Shown: one piece after another, positions 50,738 to 60,200 of the stretch
How positions within the stretch are numbered: position 1 is the first letter of the stretch
How the letters are laid out: each line of letters begins with the position of its first letter
DNA from: JASHPR01 sp963778075
GTDB lineage: Bacteria; Actinomycetota; Actinomycetes; Streptosporangiales; Streptosporangiaceae
Length of the DNA stretch: 64,000 nucleotides
Direction: 5' to 3'
Assembly (NCBI GenBank): GCA_963778075.1
Contig: CAVZTJ010000003.1
Span: 496,001 to 560,000 of the forward strand
Notes under the pieces: generated by a model
What the model saw: the letters and a program-made list of their open reading frames with translations, nothing else
Databases searched by the model: none
What the model was told of the DNA's origin: nothing
Program-made: the position numbers and the translations under genes

Positions 50738-53054
50738 GGTCGGCCGGCTGGCCTACTCGAAACGCACGTTGCTCGGTGCGGTCATGCGGCCGAGCACCGG
50801 CATCGTCACGAGGATGACCAGCAGCGAAATGAGCAGGCCCACCCCCATGGTCGCGAAGTAGACGTGGCCGAGAGTGGGGGTGGGCGTGCCAGGCCGGCGC
50901 CATCCGGTCGACCGTCAGCACCGCTATGCCGTAGGCGGTGCCCGCCGCGACCACCGTGGCGGCGGCGAGCGGGAGGATCGCCTCGAGCAGCACGACCCGG
51001 TAGAGCGTGGCAGTCGGCGTGCCGCTCACCCGCAGCAGCGTGAACGGCCGCTTGCGCTCCACCAGGTTCCCGCCGACGGTCACCGCGAGGCTGCACCCCG
51101 CGACCAGCAGCGTCAGGGCCACCGCGATATACACCAGCCGGGACACGGTATCGGCGTAGGCGAGCCGGATCTGCACCGCTTCGCCGAACGTCTTCGGCGG
51201 ACTGTTCGACCCGGACTGTGTCGTGTGGGTATCGAGGAAGGTCCGCACGCGCTCCAGCGTCGCGGAGTTGCGGACCCGAACCAGGACCGCCTCCAGGTAG
51301 AGGTGCGAGAAGTTGTCTGAGACCGCCGGGTTGCTGGCGTTCGCGATTGGCTGGGTGCTGAACGTCGGGTTGTCGCTGAACAGCAGGCTCGAGGCAGTGA
51401 CCTTGACGGCCTGGGCGCCGGGAGCGCAATGGCCGAGCACGGCCAGTCCCCTGAGGCTGGCACAGCTGACGATGCTGTCGTATGTGGATCCCTGCTGGGC
51501 GCCTCCGCCTCCGCCGGGGTGATCCCTGTGGCGCACGCCGCCCGGGGGCTTGACCTTGCGTCCCGTGGGCCGTGACTGCGGCAGGGTGTAAACGGGGTAC
51601 GTCGTGGCGCCCTTGAAGCCCCGCAACTCGCGGAGCAGCGTGGCGCTGGTGTGCGGCGACAGGCCAGCCGGGCCGAAGCCGAAGGGGCCCCCGGCGCCAC
51701 CGAACGTGTCGAGGAGCACGTTGTTCAGGCCGTTGGCGCTAGGCGTTGCGGTCGTGGCGTTGACCGCGGGAAGCAGCCCAGCCACGATCGTGCCCAGGAA
51801 CACCGCCAGCACGAGCCCGGTCACGGTCCGGAACGCGACCTTCGGATTGTCGGCCAGCCGCCGCGCGGCCAGCAGCGGCGACGGTCCCTTGACCAACCGC
51901 GCGAACAGGCGGGCCGCCTGCGCGGTGAGCCAGGGCCCCGCGATCACCAGTCCGATCATCGTGACGAGCAGGCCGGGGTAGGCGGGTCCGCCGATGGACT
52001 GCTTATTGGTTATGGCCAGGCCCCCGATGAACAGGCCAATCCCGACGAGCAGCGGCACCACGCGCCAGATGCTTGGCGGCGGAGGGGTGACCCTGCGGGC
52101 CACGCCCAGCGGTGAGATCCGCACCCGGCGCAGCGACAGCAGCGCCGCGATGGCCGACACGACCGGCACGCCGACGAGCATGCCGATGTAGTCAGTGGCC
52201 GTGGGCGTGACGTCAAAGGCGAAATAGCGGGTGCCGATCAGCGACGCGTTCGCCAGGGCCGGCTGCACCAGCGCGAAGATGCCGATGCCGAGGAGCACGC
52301 CGAGCAGCGCGCTGACCATAGCGTCGATCGAGGCGACGACGCTGATCTGCCGCGGGGTCGCCCCGACCAGCCGCATCGCCGCGTAGCGCTCCTCTCGCCT
52401 GGCGGCCGCCAGCCGGGTGGCCGTGCCGACAAGGATCAGCATCGGGAACAGCACCGCGAGCACGCCGACCACGAACGCGTACCGGAAGTAGGGCGTCCAG
52501 ACCTGCTTCGGCGGGGCGATTGCGATATGGGTTACGACCTGTGCGCCCATCGCGGCCAGCTGCGCCGGCTTGTGGCCGATGAAGATGACCAGCTCATCCG
52601 GGCCGGTCAGAGCCTTGTCGCCGATCGTGCCCACGAGCCGGCCCGGATAACGATCGCCCAGCTCGTCCCGCGGCACCGTCCGCAGCAGCGCGGCCAGCGC
52701 GGGCGAGGCGTAGTACTGGCCCGGACCGGGCAGCCGGGACAGGCCCGGAGGGAGCGGCGCGTGCGGGCCGAGGGCGGCCAGGTCGAGACGCTCGATCGTC
52801 TGGCCGTCAAAGTAGTCGGCGGTGGACTGCCACAGCTCCGCGCCCGGCGTCGGCGTGGCCGTGCCGTTCGAGGCCGGCCCCTGGGTGCACTCCCAGCACT
52901 GCCGGTTGTTGCTGGCCTGGAAGGCGTGGTACTCGGCCAGGACGCAGAAAAGCAGCGCGGCACCGATGCCGACCGCCAGGGCGGTCAGAAGGAGGCGGAT
53001 GAGTGCTTCGCGGCCGCTCCGCAACGACAGCCGCAGGCCGAGCCAGACCATCAC
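50670..53054 (-). CDS. FtsX-family ABC transporter permease, frameshifted at the C-terminus
   Basis: 794 residues in the open frame; about 765 expected. Topology: one N-terminal helix (LIRLLLTALAVGIGAALLFC), a large external domain, three helices (VVGVLAVLFPMLILVG onward), a middle pair, a second external domain, and three more (YIAVALTLLVAGCSLAVTVG). After DRMAP (near 50905) the true ending LGHVYFATMGVGLLISLLVI to MTAPSNVRFE is in a shifted frame with stop at 50753, so the last helix is lost in the encoded protein. It works with the ATPase next to it, whose stop overlaps its ATG (ATGA). Confidence 0.8.
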   Translation of the reverse strand: MMVWLGLRLSLRSGREALIRLLLTALAVGIGAALLFCVLAEYHAFQASNNRQCWECTQGPASNGTATPTPGAELWQSTADYFDGQTIERLDLAALGPHAPLPPGLSRLPGPGQYYASPALAALLRTVPRDELGDRYPGRLVGTIGDKALTGPDELVIFIGHKPAQLAAMGAQVVTHIAIAPPKQVWTPYFRYAFVVGVLAVLFPMLILVGTATRLAAARREERYAAMRLVGATPRQISVVASIDAMVSALLGVLLGIGIFALVQPALANASLIGTRYFAFDVTPTATDYIGMLVGVPVVSAIAALLSLRRVRISPLGVARRVTPPPPSIWRVVPLLVGIGLFIGGLAITNKQSIGGPAYPGLLVTMIGLVIAGPWLTAQAARLFARLVKGPSPLLAARRLADNPKVAFRTVTGLVLAVFLGTIVAGLLPAVNATTATPSANGLNNVLLDTFGGAGGPFGFGPAGLSPHTSATLLRELRGFKGATTYPVYTLPQSRPTGRKVKPPGGVRHRDHPGGGGGAQQGSTYDSIVSCASLRGLAVLGHCAPGAQAVKVTASSLLFSDNPTFSTQPIANASNPAVSDNFSHLYLEAVLVRVRNSATLERVRTFLDTHTTQSGSNSPPKTFGEAVQIRLAYADTVSRLVYIAVALTLLVAGCSLAVTVGGNLVERKRPFTLLRVSGTPTATLYRVVLLEAILPLAAATVVAAGTAYGIAVLTVDRMAPAWHAHPHSRPRLLRDHGGGPAHFAAGHPRDDAGARPHDRTEQRAFRVGQPADLSRAGTAAARRPRSCRGCPTRA

Positions 53055-53794
53055 CCAGCCACCTCGGCGCCGGCGTGACGGCCGGCCGGGTCGACCGGAT
53101 CGAGCGGGGCGGTGACCTTGCCGTCACGGACGATGGCCTCGCGGTCCGCGTACGCGGCCACGCGGGCGTCGTGGGTCACCAGCACCACCGTCGTGCCCTC
53201 TTCGCGGGCGATGCCCACGAGCAGGTCCATGACTCTCTCGCTGGCCAGCGAGTCGAGTGAGCCGGTCGGCTCGTCGGCGAAGATGACCTTGGGCCGTGGC
53301 GCGAGCGCCCTGGCCAGCGCGACCCGCTGGGCCTGGCCGCCGGAGAGTTCGCCGGTGCGCCTGGCCCCGAGCTCGGCCAGCCCGAGCCGCACCAGCCACG
53401 ACTCCGCGGTCTGGTACGCGGTCTTGCGCCTGACCCGGTTCAGCAGCAGCGGCAGCGCGATGTTGTCGGCCGTGCTGAGCTCGGGGACCAGCTGGCCGAA
53501 CTGGAAGACGAAGCCGAAGGCAGTGCGCCGCAGCTCGGTGCGCTTGGTCTCGCTGAGCTCGTCAAGCCGTATGCCGTCGAACCGCACCTGGCCGCTGTCC
53601 GGCTTGAAGATCCCGGCCATGCAGTGCAGCAGAGTTGACTTGCCCGAGCCGCTGGGGCCCATGATCGCGATGATCTCGCCCGCGGCCACGGACACGCTCG
53701 CGCCCCGGAGGGCCGGCGTCTGGCCGAACGACTTGACGACGTCCCGCGCCTCGATGAGGCAGCCGGAGGAACGGGACAGCTCGGCAGAGCTCAT
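53051..53794 (-). CDS. ABC transporter ATP-binding protein (LolD/MacB type)
   Basis: 247 residues from the ATG at 53794, which overlaps the PadR stop. Walker A is MGPSGSGKSTLLH, the signature ELSGGQAQRVALARALA, Walker B KVIFADEPTGSLDS, the switch His in VLVTHDARVAA. FGFVFQFGQLVPELSTADNI is the Q-loop region. It powers the FtsX-like permease of the same operon. The substrate is unknown; a peptide antibiotic or lipid export role is typical for PadR-ABC-FtsX sets. Confidence 0.93.
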   Translation of the reverse strand: MSSAELSRSSGCLIEARDVVKSFGQTPALRGASVSVAAGEIIAIMGPSGSGKSTLLHCMAGIFKPDSGQVRFDGIRLDELSETKRTELRRTAFGFVFQFGQLVPELSTADNIALPLLLNRVRRKTAYQTAESWLVRLGLAELGARRTGELSGGQAQRVALARALAPRPKVIFADEPTGSLDSLASERVMDLLVGIAREEGTTVVLVTHDARVAAYADREAIVRDGKVTAPLDPVDPAGRHAGAEVAG

Positions 53795-54321
53795 GACTGT
53801 GTACCAACCATTTCTGCGAGGGCGTTTAGCCGGGCCGCGGTCAGGTCGATCCACCGCAGGTCGGCTTCCAGGTGGAAGAGGCCATGATCGGCGAGGAGCG
53901 CGTCGACCCCGCTTCCGGTGCGCTTGATCTCGGTCAGCTCCCGCATGCGCCGCATGTGGGCGAGCCGCTGGACATCGAGATACTGCTCGGCGGAGCGGCC
54001 GAGCATCAGCGACAGCACGACTTTGGAGAACAGCACCGTCTGCAGGTGCGGCTCGGGCTGTACGGGTTCGGAGAGCCAGGTTTCGACCTCGGCCGCGCCC
54101 AGCTCGGTGATCGCGTAACGCTTCCGGTCCGGTCCGGCGCCGGGCTCGGCCTCGCCGGCTATCGCTTTGCCGTCCCGGGTCAGCCTGCTCAGCGTCGCGT
54201 AGACCTGCCCAAAGGGCAGCGGCTTGCCGCGGCCGAAGTAGACGTCGTACTCACGCTTGAGGTCGTAGCCGTGGCTCGGCTCGCGCTCGAGCAGGCCAAG
54301 AAGGGTAAGAGGAACGCTCAC
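53791..54321 (-). CDS. PadR-family regulator
   Basis: 176 residues. The PadR winged helix is LTLLGLLEREPSHGYDLKRE, PFGQVYATLSRLTRDG, RYAITELGAAEVETWL (about 5-80); the C-terminal helices (VVLSLMLGRSAEQYLDVQRL onward) form the dimer arm. It heads a PadR-ATPase-permease operon with four-base overlaps and probably represses it until the transporter substrate appears. TGTATAC-type sequences lie just upstream. Confidence 0.92.
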   Translation of the reverse strand: MSVPLTLLGLLEREPSHGYDLKREYDVYFGRGKPLPFGQVYATLSRLTRDGKAIAGEAEPGAGPDRKRYAITELGAAEVETWLSEPVQPEPHLQTVLFSKVVLSLMLGRSAEQYLDVQRLAHMRRMRELTEIKRTGSGVDALLADHGLFHLEADLRWIDLTAARLNALAEMVGTQS

Positions 54322-54340
54322 AGCCGCGACTCTACACCGG

Positions 54341-54394
54341 GTGTATACCCCATGTCTATACCTTCAGCAGGCCTGTATTCGCTCAGTGTATAGG
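54341..54394. promoter_or_regulatory. repeated TGTATAC-like motifs upstream of padR
   Basis: GTGTATAC (54341-54348), TGTCTATAC (54353-54361) and TGTATAGG (54387-54394) cluster just before the PadR start, in an AT-richer patch. Candidate PadR sites and -10 elements. Confidence 0.45.
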
Positions 54395-54551
54395 CGGGCT
54401 GCGAACCTCGCGATGCCATCTCTTCACGCGCTCCAGCCAGTCGCTGCCCAATTTGGGATGCCTTGCGGTTACGAATCCGTGGGAAGTTGAAATGATCATG
54501 GGGCAGGGGCATGGGGCAGGGGAGGGCACGAGTCAGGGTGGGTGTGCAGCG

Positions 54552-55964
54552 ATGGAGGCGAGAGTGGACGACGGCGACGTCACCAGGCTGAGCGCCACGG
54601 AGTTGCTGGCGCTGTACCGCACGCGCGAGCTGTCACCGGTGGAGGCGACGCGCGCGGTGCTCGCGCGGATCGACAGCCGCAACGCCGCGACCAACGCCTA
54701 CTGCCTGGTGCGGGACGAGGAGGCGCTGGCGTCGGCGAAGCAGTCGGAGCAGCGATGGCGCGCCGGGGAGCCGGCCGGGCTGCTGGACGGTGTCCCGGTC
54801 TCGGTCAAGGACCTGCTGCTGACCAGCGGCTGGCCGACGCTGCGGGGCTCACTCACCATCGACAAGGCCGGCCCGTGGAACGTTGACGCCCCGGCGGTCG
54901 CGCGGCTGCGCGAGCACGGGGCCGTGCTGCTCGGGAAGACCACCACGCCCGAGTTCGGCTGGAAGGGCGTCACCGACAGCCCGCTGACCGGGGTGACCCG
55001 CAATCCGTGGAATCCGGACCGGACGGCGGGCGGATCCAGCGGCGGCGCTGCCGCAGCGGTGGCATCGGGCCTCGGCCCGCTGGCCCTGGGCACCGACGGC
55101 GGCGGCTCGATCCGGATACCGGCCAGCTTCTGCGGCATCGTCGGGCTCAAGCCGACCCACGGCCGGGTCCCGGTCTACCCGCCGAGCACGTTCGGCACCC
55201 TGTCGCACGTTGGGCCGATGGCCCGCACGGTCGCCGACGTGGCGCTGCTGCTCGACGCGCTCGGATCGCCCGACTACCGGGACCCGCTCGCGCTGGACCG
55301 CAGGGAGCCGGTCAGCGCCGAGCTCGAAACCACCGGCGTCGGCGGCCTGCGCGTGGCCTACAGCCCGGCGCTCGGCTACGCGAAGGTCGCTCCCGAGGTC
55401 GCGGCGGCGGTCCGGGGCGCGGTCACCGCGCTGGAGCAAGCGGGCGCGGTGGTCACGCTCACCGATCCCGGGTTCGTGAGCCCGCTGCCCGCCTTCGACG
55501 TGCTCTGGTACGCGGGAGCGGCAAAGATCGTCGACGACATTCCCGAGGACCGCAGGCACCTGGTCGACCCGGGTCTGGCCGAGATAGCGGAGGAGGGCCG
55601 GCGTTACTCGGCGCTCGGCTATCTGCAAGCGCTGCGCGAGCGCTCCGAGCTCGGCGTCGCGATGGGCGCCTTCCACCAGACGTATGACCTGCTGGTGCTG
55701 CCGACCGAGCCGATCGTCGCGTTCGCGGCGGGAGCCGAGGTCCCGGACGGGTCGGCCCAGCCGCGCTGGACCAGCTGGACCCCGTTCAGCTACCCGTTCA
55801 ACATGAGCCACCAGCCGGCCGCGACCGTGCCATGCGGGTTCTCGGCGGCCGGGCTGCCGATCGGCGTGCAGGTCGTGGGCCCGCGCCACGCCGACGGGCT
55901 GGTGCTGGCGGCGTGCGCGGCGATCGAGGCGGCGTTGCCCTGGCGCGACCGCTGGCCCTCCTAG
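54552..55964 (+). CDS. amidase-signature-family hydrolase
   Basis: About 470 residues from the ATG at 54552; earlier in-frame starts (54453) add a Gly-rich leader that does not look conserved, and no strong box separates them. The Ser-cisSer-Lys triad is visible: Lys in VPVSVKDLLLTSG, cis-Ser in TAGGSSGGAAAAVASG, nucleophile Ser in GTDGGGSIRIPASFCG. The C-terminal PTEPIVAF and PAATVPCGFSAAGLPIGVQ are typical. It hydrolyses an amide; the substrate is not predictable. It stands alone. Confidence 0.88.
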   Translation: MEARVDDGDVTRLSATELLALYRTRELSPVEATRAVLARIDSRNAATNAYCLVRDEEALASAKQSEQRWRAGEPAGLLDGVPVSVKDLLLTSGWPTLRGSLTIDKAGPWNVDAPAVARLREHGAVLLGKTTTPEFGWKGVTDSPLTGVTRNPWNPDRTAGGSSGGAAAAVASGLGPLALGTDGGGSIRIPASFCGIVGLKPTHGRVPVYPPSTFGTLSHVGPMARTVADVALLLDALGSPDYRDPLALDRREPVSAELETTGVGGLRVAYSPALGYAKVAPEVAAAVRGAVTALEQAGAVVTLTDPGFVSPLPAFDVLWYAGAAKIVDDIPEDRRHLVDPGLAEIAEEGRRYSALGYLQALRERSELGVAMGAFHQTYDLLVLPTEPIVAFAAGAEVPDGSAQPRWTSWTPFSYPFNMSHQPAATVPCGFSAAGLPIGVQVVGPRHADGLVLAACAAIEAALPWRDRWPS

Positions 55965-56174
55965 TCACCCGGAACGGCCAGCCCGAACTCGGCCAGCCAG
56001 CCGACCAGCTCCGCCCGCGGCGTCACCGCCAGCCGCCCGCCGCGCGGCGGCGTCGGCGCCGCCGCCCGGCAGACCGGCCATCAGGAACCGGCGCTCCCGC
56101 TCCACGAGGGCGTACTTGTCTCGATGGCCGGGAACGACCATGTTGTCCGAGTGCCCGGAATCCGTGGTGCGCAT
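55961..56174 (-). pseudogene. remnant of a CYTH-domain protein
   Basis: The 5' part reads KYALVERERRFLMAGLP, the start of a CYTH (triphosphate tunnel) protein, and the 3' part, in another frame, reads GGRLAVTPRAELVGWLAEF to the stop at 55961. The ~100 central residues are missing and a frame change joins the ends, so it is an internally deleted gene. It lies in the 230-base gap between the amidase and a GNAT gene. Confidence 0.5.
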
Positions 56175-56191
56175 GCTTCTATGTTCGTTGC

Positions 56192-57142
56192 ATGCGGCTG
56201 CGAACCATCACCGAGGCAGATCTCGGCCGGGTGATCGCCTGCACCACCGACGACCCGGTCGGCGTGATCGACCCTGAACTGCTGCGCCGGCGGTTCGCCG
56301 ACGGCCAGTACCGGCCCGACCTGACCTGGATCGCCGAAAACCGCGGCCAGATCCTCGCCCGCGCGGTCTGGTGGCAGCCTCCCGGCGGAGCCCACCCGCG
56401 AGCACTGGACTGCCTGCTCGTCGACGGTTCAGTGTCGCACCGGGCCAGCCTGGCGGTGAACCTGCTCGGCCAGGCGCACGAGAAGTTCCTTGGCGGCGGC
56501 ATGTCCGTGCTGCCCGCCTACCACGTCTTCCTGCCGACCGGCTGGCGGGGCCAGCCGGACGTGGTGGCGGCGCTGCAGTGGCGGCAGCAGGCGGCGCAGC
56601 GCGCGGGTCTCACCCGCGAACTGGAGCGGCTGCGGTACCAGTGGACCCCGGCAGCCGGGCTGCCCGCACGCCCAGGGCGCCTCGAATTCCGGCCCGAACC
56701 CGACGACGAAGCGTTCCTGGCGGCGTTCCTGAGGGTCGCCGAGGGGAGCCTTGACGCAACCACGACCGAGGGCGCGGCCGCTGTCGGCGCGCACCGCCAG
56801 GCACGCGATGCGATGCGCTACTACCTGAGCATGCCCAGCCCACGGGACTGGTGGCTGCTCGCCTACACGCCGCAGGGCGGCCTGGCCGGCCTGGCGATCC
56901 CGGCGCGCAACGCCGACGGCCCGGTGGTCGCCTACCTCGGCGTCGTGCCGGAACTGCGCGGCAACGGCTATGTCGACGACCTGCTGGCCGAGATCACCCA
57001 CCTGCTCGCGGCGGCGGGGGCGCGGCGGATCCAGGCCGACACCGACCTGGCGAACCGGCCGATGGGCGCCGGGTTCCAGCGGGCCGGCGACCGGAACTTC
57101 GCCGTGCGCATGGTCCTGTCGGCACCCATGTACAGTGCATGA
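56192..57142 (+). CDS. GNAT-family acetyltransferase
   Basis: 316 residues, two GNAT-like halves: an N-terminal half (LRTITEADLGRVIACTTDDP, LLVDGSVSHRASLAVN) and a C-terminal half with the acetyl-CoA loop VVAYLGVVPELRGNGYVDDL and ADTDLANRPMGAGFQRAG. Substrate unknown. The ATG at 56192 is preceded by TATGTT at 56180-56185, placed for a transcript that begins at the start codon (leaderless); no Shine-Dalgarno is seen. Confidence 0.85.
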   Translation: MRLRTITEADLGRVIACTTDDPVGVIDPELLRRRFADGQYRPDLTWIAENRGQILARAVWWQPPGGAHPRALDCLLVDGSVSHRASLAVNLLGQAHEKFLGGGMSVLPAYHVFLPTGWRGQPDVVAALQWRQQAAQRAGLTRELERLRYQWTPAAGLPARPGRLEFRPEPDDEAFLAAFLRVAEGSLDATTTEGAAAVGAHRQARDAMRYYLSMPSPRDWWLLAYTPQGGLAGLAIPARNADGPVVAYLGVVPELRGNGYVDDLLAEITHLLAAAGARRIQADTDLANRPMGAGFQRAGDRNFAVRMVLSAPMYSA

Positions 57143-57169
57143 CTTTTCCATAAATAGCATCATTGCTCT

Positions 57170-57183
57170 TGACAACGTTGCCA
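57170..57183. promoter_or_regulatory. LacI-family operator upstream of the beta-galactosidase
   Basis: TGACAACGTTGCCA is a near-perfect palindrome with the central CG of LacI/GalR operators. It overlaps TTGACA (57169-57174), a -35-like element, 62 bases before the gene. A LacI protein bound here would repress the GH35 gene; no intact lacI is in the window. Confidence 0.65.
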
Positions 57184-57244
57184 TAGAGGTCTGATGTCTG
57201 TTGCTGGGGGACGTACCGGCGGCTCTGCGACTTAGGTGATCATC

Positions 57245-60200
57245 ATGGTGAAGTCCTCACGCAGGCAGGCAGCGAACTGGAACCCCTGGCTGGCCACCCT
57301 GAGCGCGGCCGTCCCGGTTGCCCTGGCCGTCGTGCTGCTGCCGGCGACCGCGGCCACCGCGGCCACCGCGGGCCCGGCCGCGACCGGCGGCGCCACCACC
57401 GTGGCGGCGAGCCAGGGCCCCGGCACCGGGCACTTAACACCGTCCGGCACCGACGCGTCCTGCCCGGCGGCGGCGACGGCGGGTGCCGGCTCGTCCACCG
57501 TGGGCGCCCCCGCCGACGTCCGCGCGATCGGCGGCGCGGCCTCGGCGACCGTGGTCTGGTGCCCCCCGGCCACCGGCGCGGCCAAGGTGGTCAGCTACAC
57601 GGTCACCTCCTCCGGCGGCCAGACGGTCACCGCCGCCGTGCCGAACGACTGGGCGATCGTGGACGGCCTGTCCAACGGCACCGGCTACACGTTCACCGTG
57701 ACCGCCAACACCTCCGCCGGTGCCTCCGGCCCCGCGGCGACATCGAACAGCGTGACGCCGGCGCCGATCGCGCAGCCGCGCAACGTGCTGCGCGGCAAGC
57801 CGCAGCAGGTCAGTTACGACCGGTACTCGCTGAAGATCGGCGGGAACCGGGTCTTCGTCACCGCCGGGGAGTTCGACCCGTGGCGCACCCCGTCGCCCTC
57901 GCTGTGGCTCGACGACCTGCAGAAGATGAAGGCCGACGGCTACAACGCCGTCACCGTCTACTTCGACTGGGACTACACCTCGCCGTCGCCGGGCGTCTAC
58001 GACTTCGGCGGCGTGCGCGACATGAACGAGTTCCTGAACGTCGCGCAGCAGGTAGGCCTCTACGTGATCGCACGGCCGGGCCCGTACATCAACGCGGAGA
58101 CCGACGGCGGCGGCATCCCGTCCTGGGTGCTCACCAGCCCGAACGGCTACCGCAGCGACACCGAGCCGTACCTGTCCGCAGCGCTGCAGTGGTACTCCGA
58201 GATCGACGCGATCATCGCGCCGCACCAGATCACCAACGGCGGCGACGTGATCCTCTACCAGATCGAGAACGAGTACACCGGCACGTCAGCGGCCGACGTG
58301 CAGTACATGGCCGACCTGGAGAAGCAGGCCACCTCGGACGGGATCGACGTTCCGTTCACGTTCAACCAGTGCTGCGGGTCGGACACGTTCACCTCCGGCA
58401 CCGGCGCGGTGAACATCAGCGGGCAGGACAACTACCCGCTCGGCTTCGACTGCGCCGACACCAGCAACTTCGGCCAGCCGTACGGCTACCCGAGCTACCC
58501 CGGCGAGCCGATCTACATCCCCGAGTTCCAGGGCGGCTCGTTCGACGGCTGGGGCGGCGTCGGGTACGCCGACTGCGCCGCGATGACCGGCCCGGACTTC
58601 GAGAACGTGTACTACAAGAACAACATCGCCCAGGGCGTCACCATGCAGAGCAACTACATGGGCGTGGGCGGGACCAACTGGGGCTGGCTGCCGGATCCGG
58701 ACGTCTACACCTCCTACGACTACGGCGCCGCGATCAGCGAGACCGGCGAGATCGGCACACCGTCGGACCCGAATGACGTCGCTGGCTCCAAGTACGGCGA
58801 GAACAAGCTGATCAACGACTTCGAGACTTCCGTCGCCCCGCTGGCGGAGACCGAGACGGGCGCTGCGCCGACCCCGTCCAGCTCCGCGGTCGCTGCGATG
58901 GCCAGGTACAACCCGTCCGACGGCGCCGAGTTCTTCTACCTGCGCCAGGCCGACGCCACCTCCACGGCCACGGTGAGCACGAGCCTTGAAAACGTGAATC
59001 TGGACGAGGCGGCGGGCTTCACCTATGACGACACGAACACGGCGCTGGACTACTCCGGCGACTGGACGCACGCGGGCACGAGCTCCGGCTACACCAGCGG
59101 CGACTACGACCAGACCGAGTCGTGGTCCACGCAGGCCGGCGCGAGCATGACGGTGGACTTCACCGGCACCGCGGTGCAGTGGATCGGGCCGAAGAACACC
59201 AACGGCGGTATCGCCGACGTCTACCTCGACGGCAGCCTGGCGGCCACGGTCGACACCTACAGCCCGGCGGGCAAGCTGTTCCAGCAGGTGCTGTTCAGCA
59301 AGACCGGCCTCACGGCGGGCAGCCACACGCTCAAGATCGTGGTCACCGGCACCGAGAACGCGGCGTCGTCGGCGGACACCGTCGTGATCGACGCGATCAA
59401 CGTGCCGACCGCCGCGCAGCAGGCGGGCTTCTTCCCGGCGATACCGCAGCAGTCCGGCACGTCGATCACGCTGGACGGCCGCGACTCCCGGCTGCTCACC
59501 GCGAACTACGACTTCGCCGGCCAGCACCTGGTCTACTCGACCTCCGAACTGGACACGCAGGCCAGCATCGGCGGCCGCTCGGTGGCCCTGTTCTACGACC
59601 CGGCGGGCACCGACGGTGAGACCGTGCTCCAGTACGCCAGCCAGCCAACGGTCAAGGTGCTTTCCGGAACGGCGGCCACCACCTGGGACGCCACCACGGA
59701 CCAGCTGCGCCTCGACTACACCCTCGGCGGCCTGGCCGAGGTCGCGGTGACCGGCGGTGGCAGGCCGCCGCTGTTGCTGCTGCTGGCCGACACCAGCACT
59801 GCGGAGGAATTCTGGCCCGAGTCGACCTCGGCGGGCCCGGCCCTGGTTGAGGGCGGCTACCTGGTGCGAACCGCCGTCATCCGTGGCGGGACGCTCGCGC
59901 TCACCGGAGACACCAGCGAGGCCGGCCCGCTGACGGTCTGGGCCCCGGCCGGGGTGACCAGCGTGACCTGGAACGGGCAGCCGGTCGCGGCCAGCACCGG
60001 CGGCGACGGCTCGCTGCAGGGCAGCGTCGGCGGCCCGGCGGCGGTCACGCTGCCGACGCTGACCAGCTGGAAGTTCAGCTCGGAGACGCCGGAGGCCCAG
60101 CCGGGCTTCGACGACAGCTCCTGGACGCTCGCCGACCACCCGGTGTCCAACGCCAGCTCGCCGTCCACGCCGGTCCTCTACGCCTCCGACTACGGCTATG

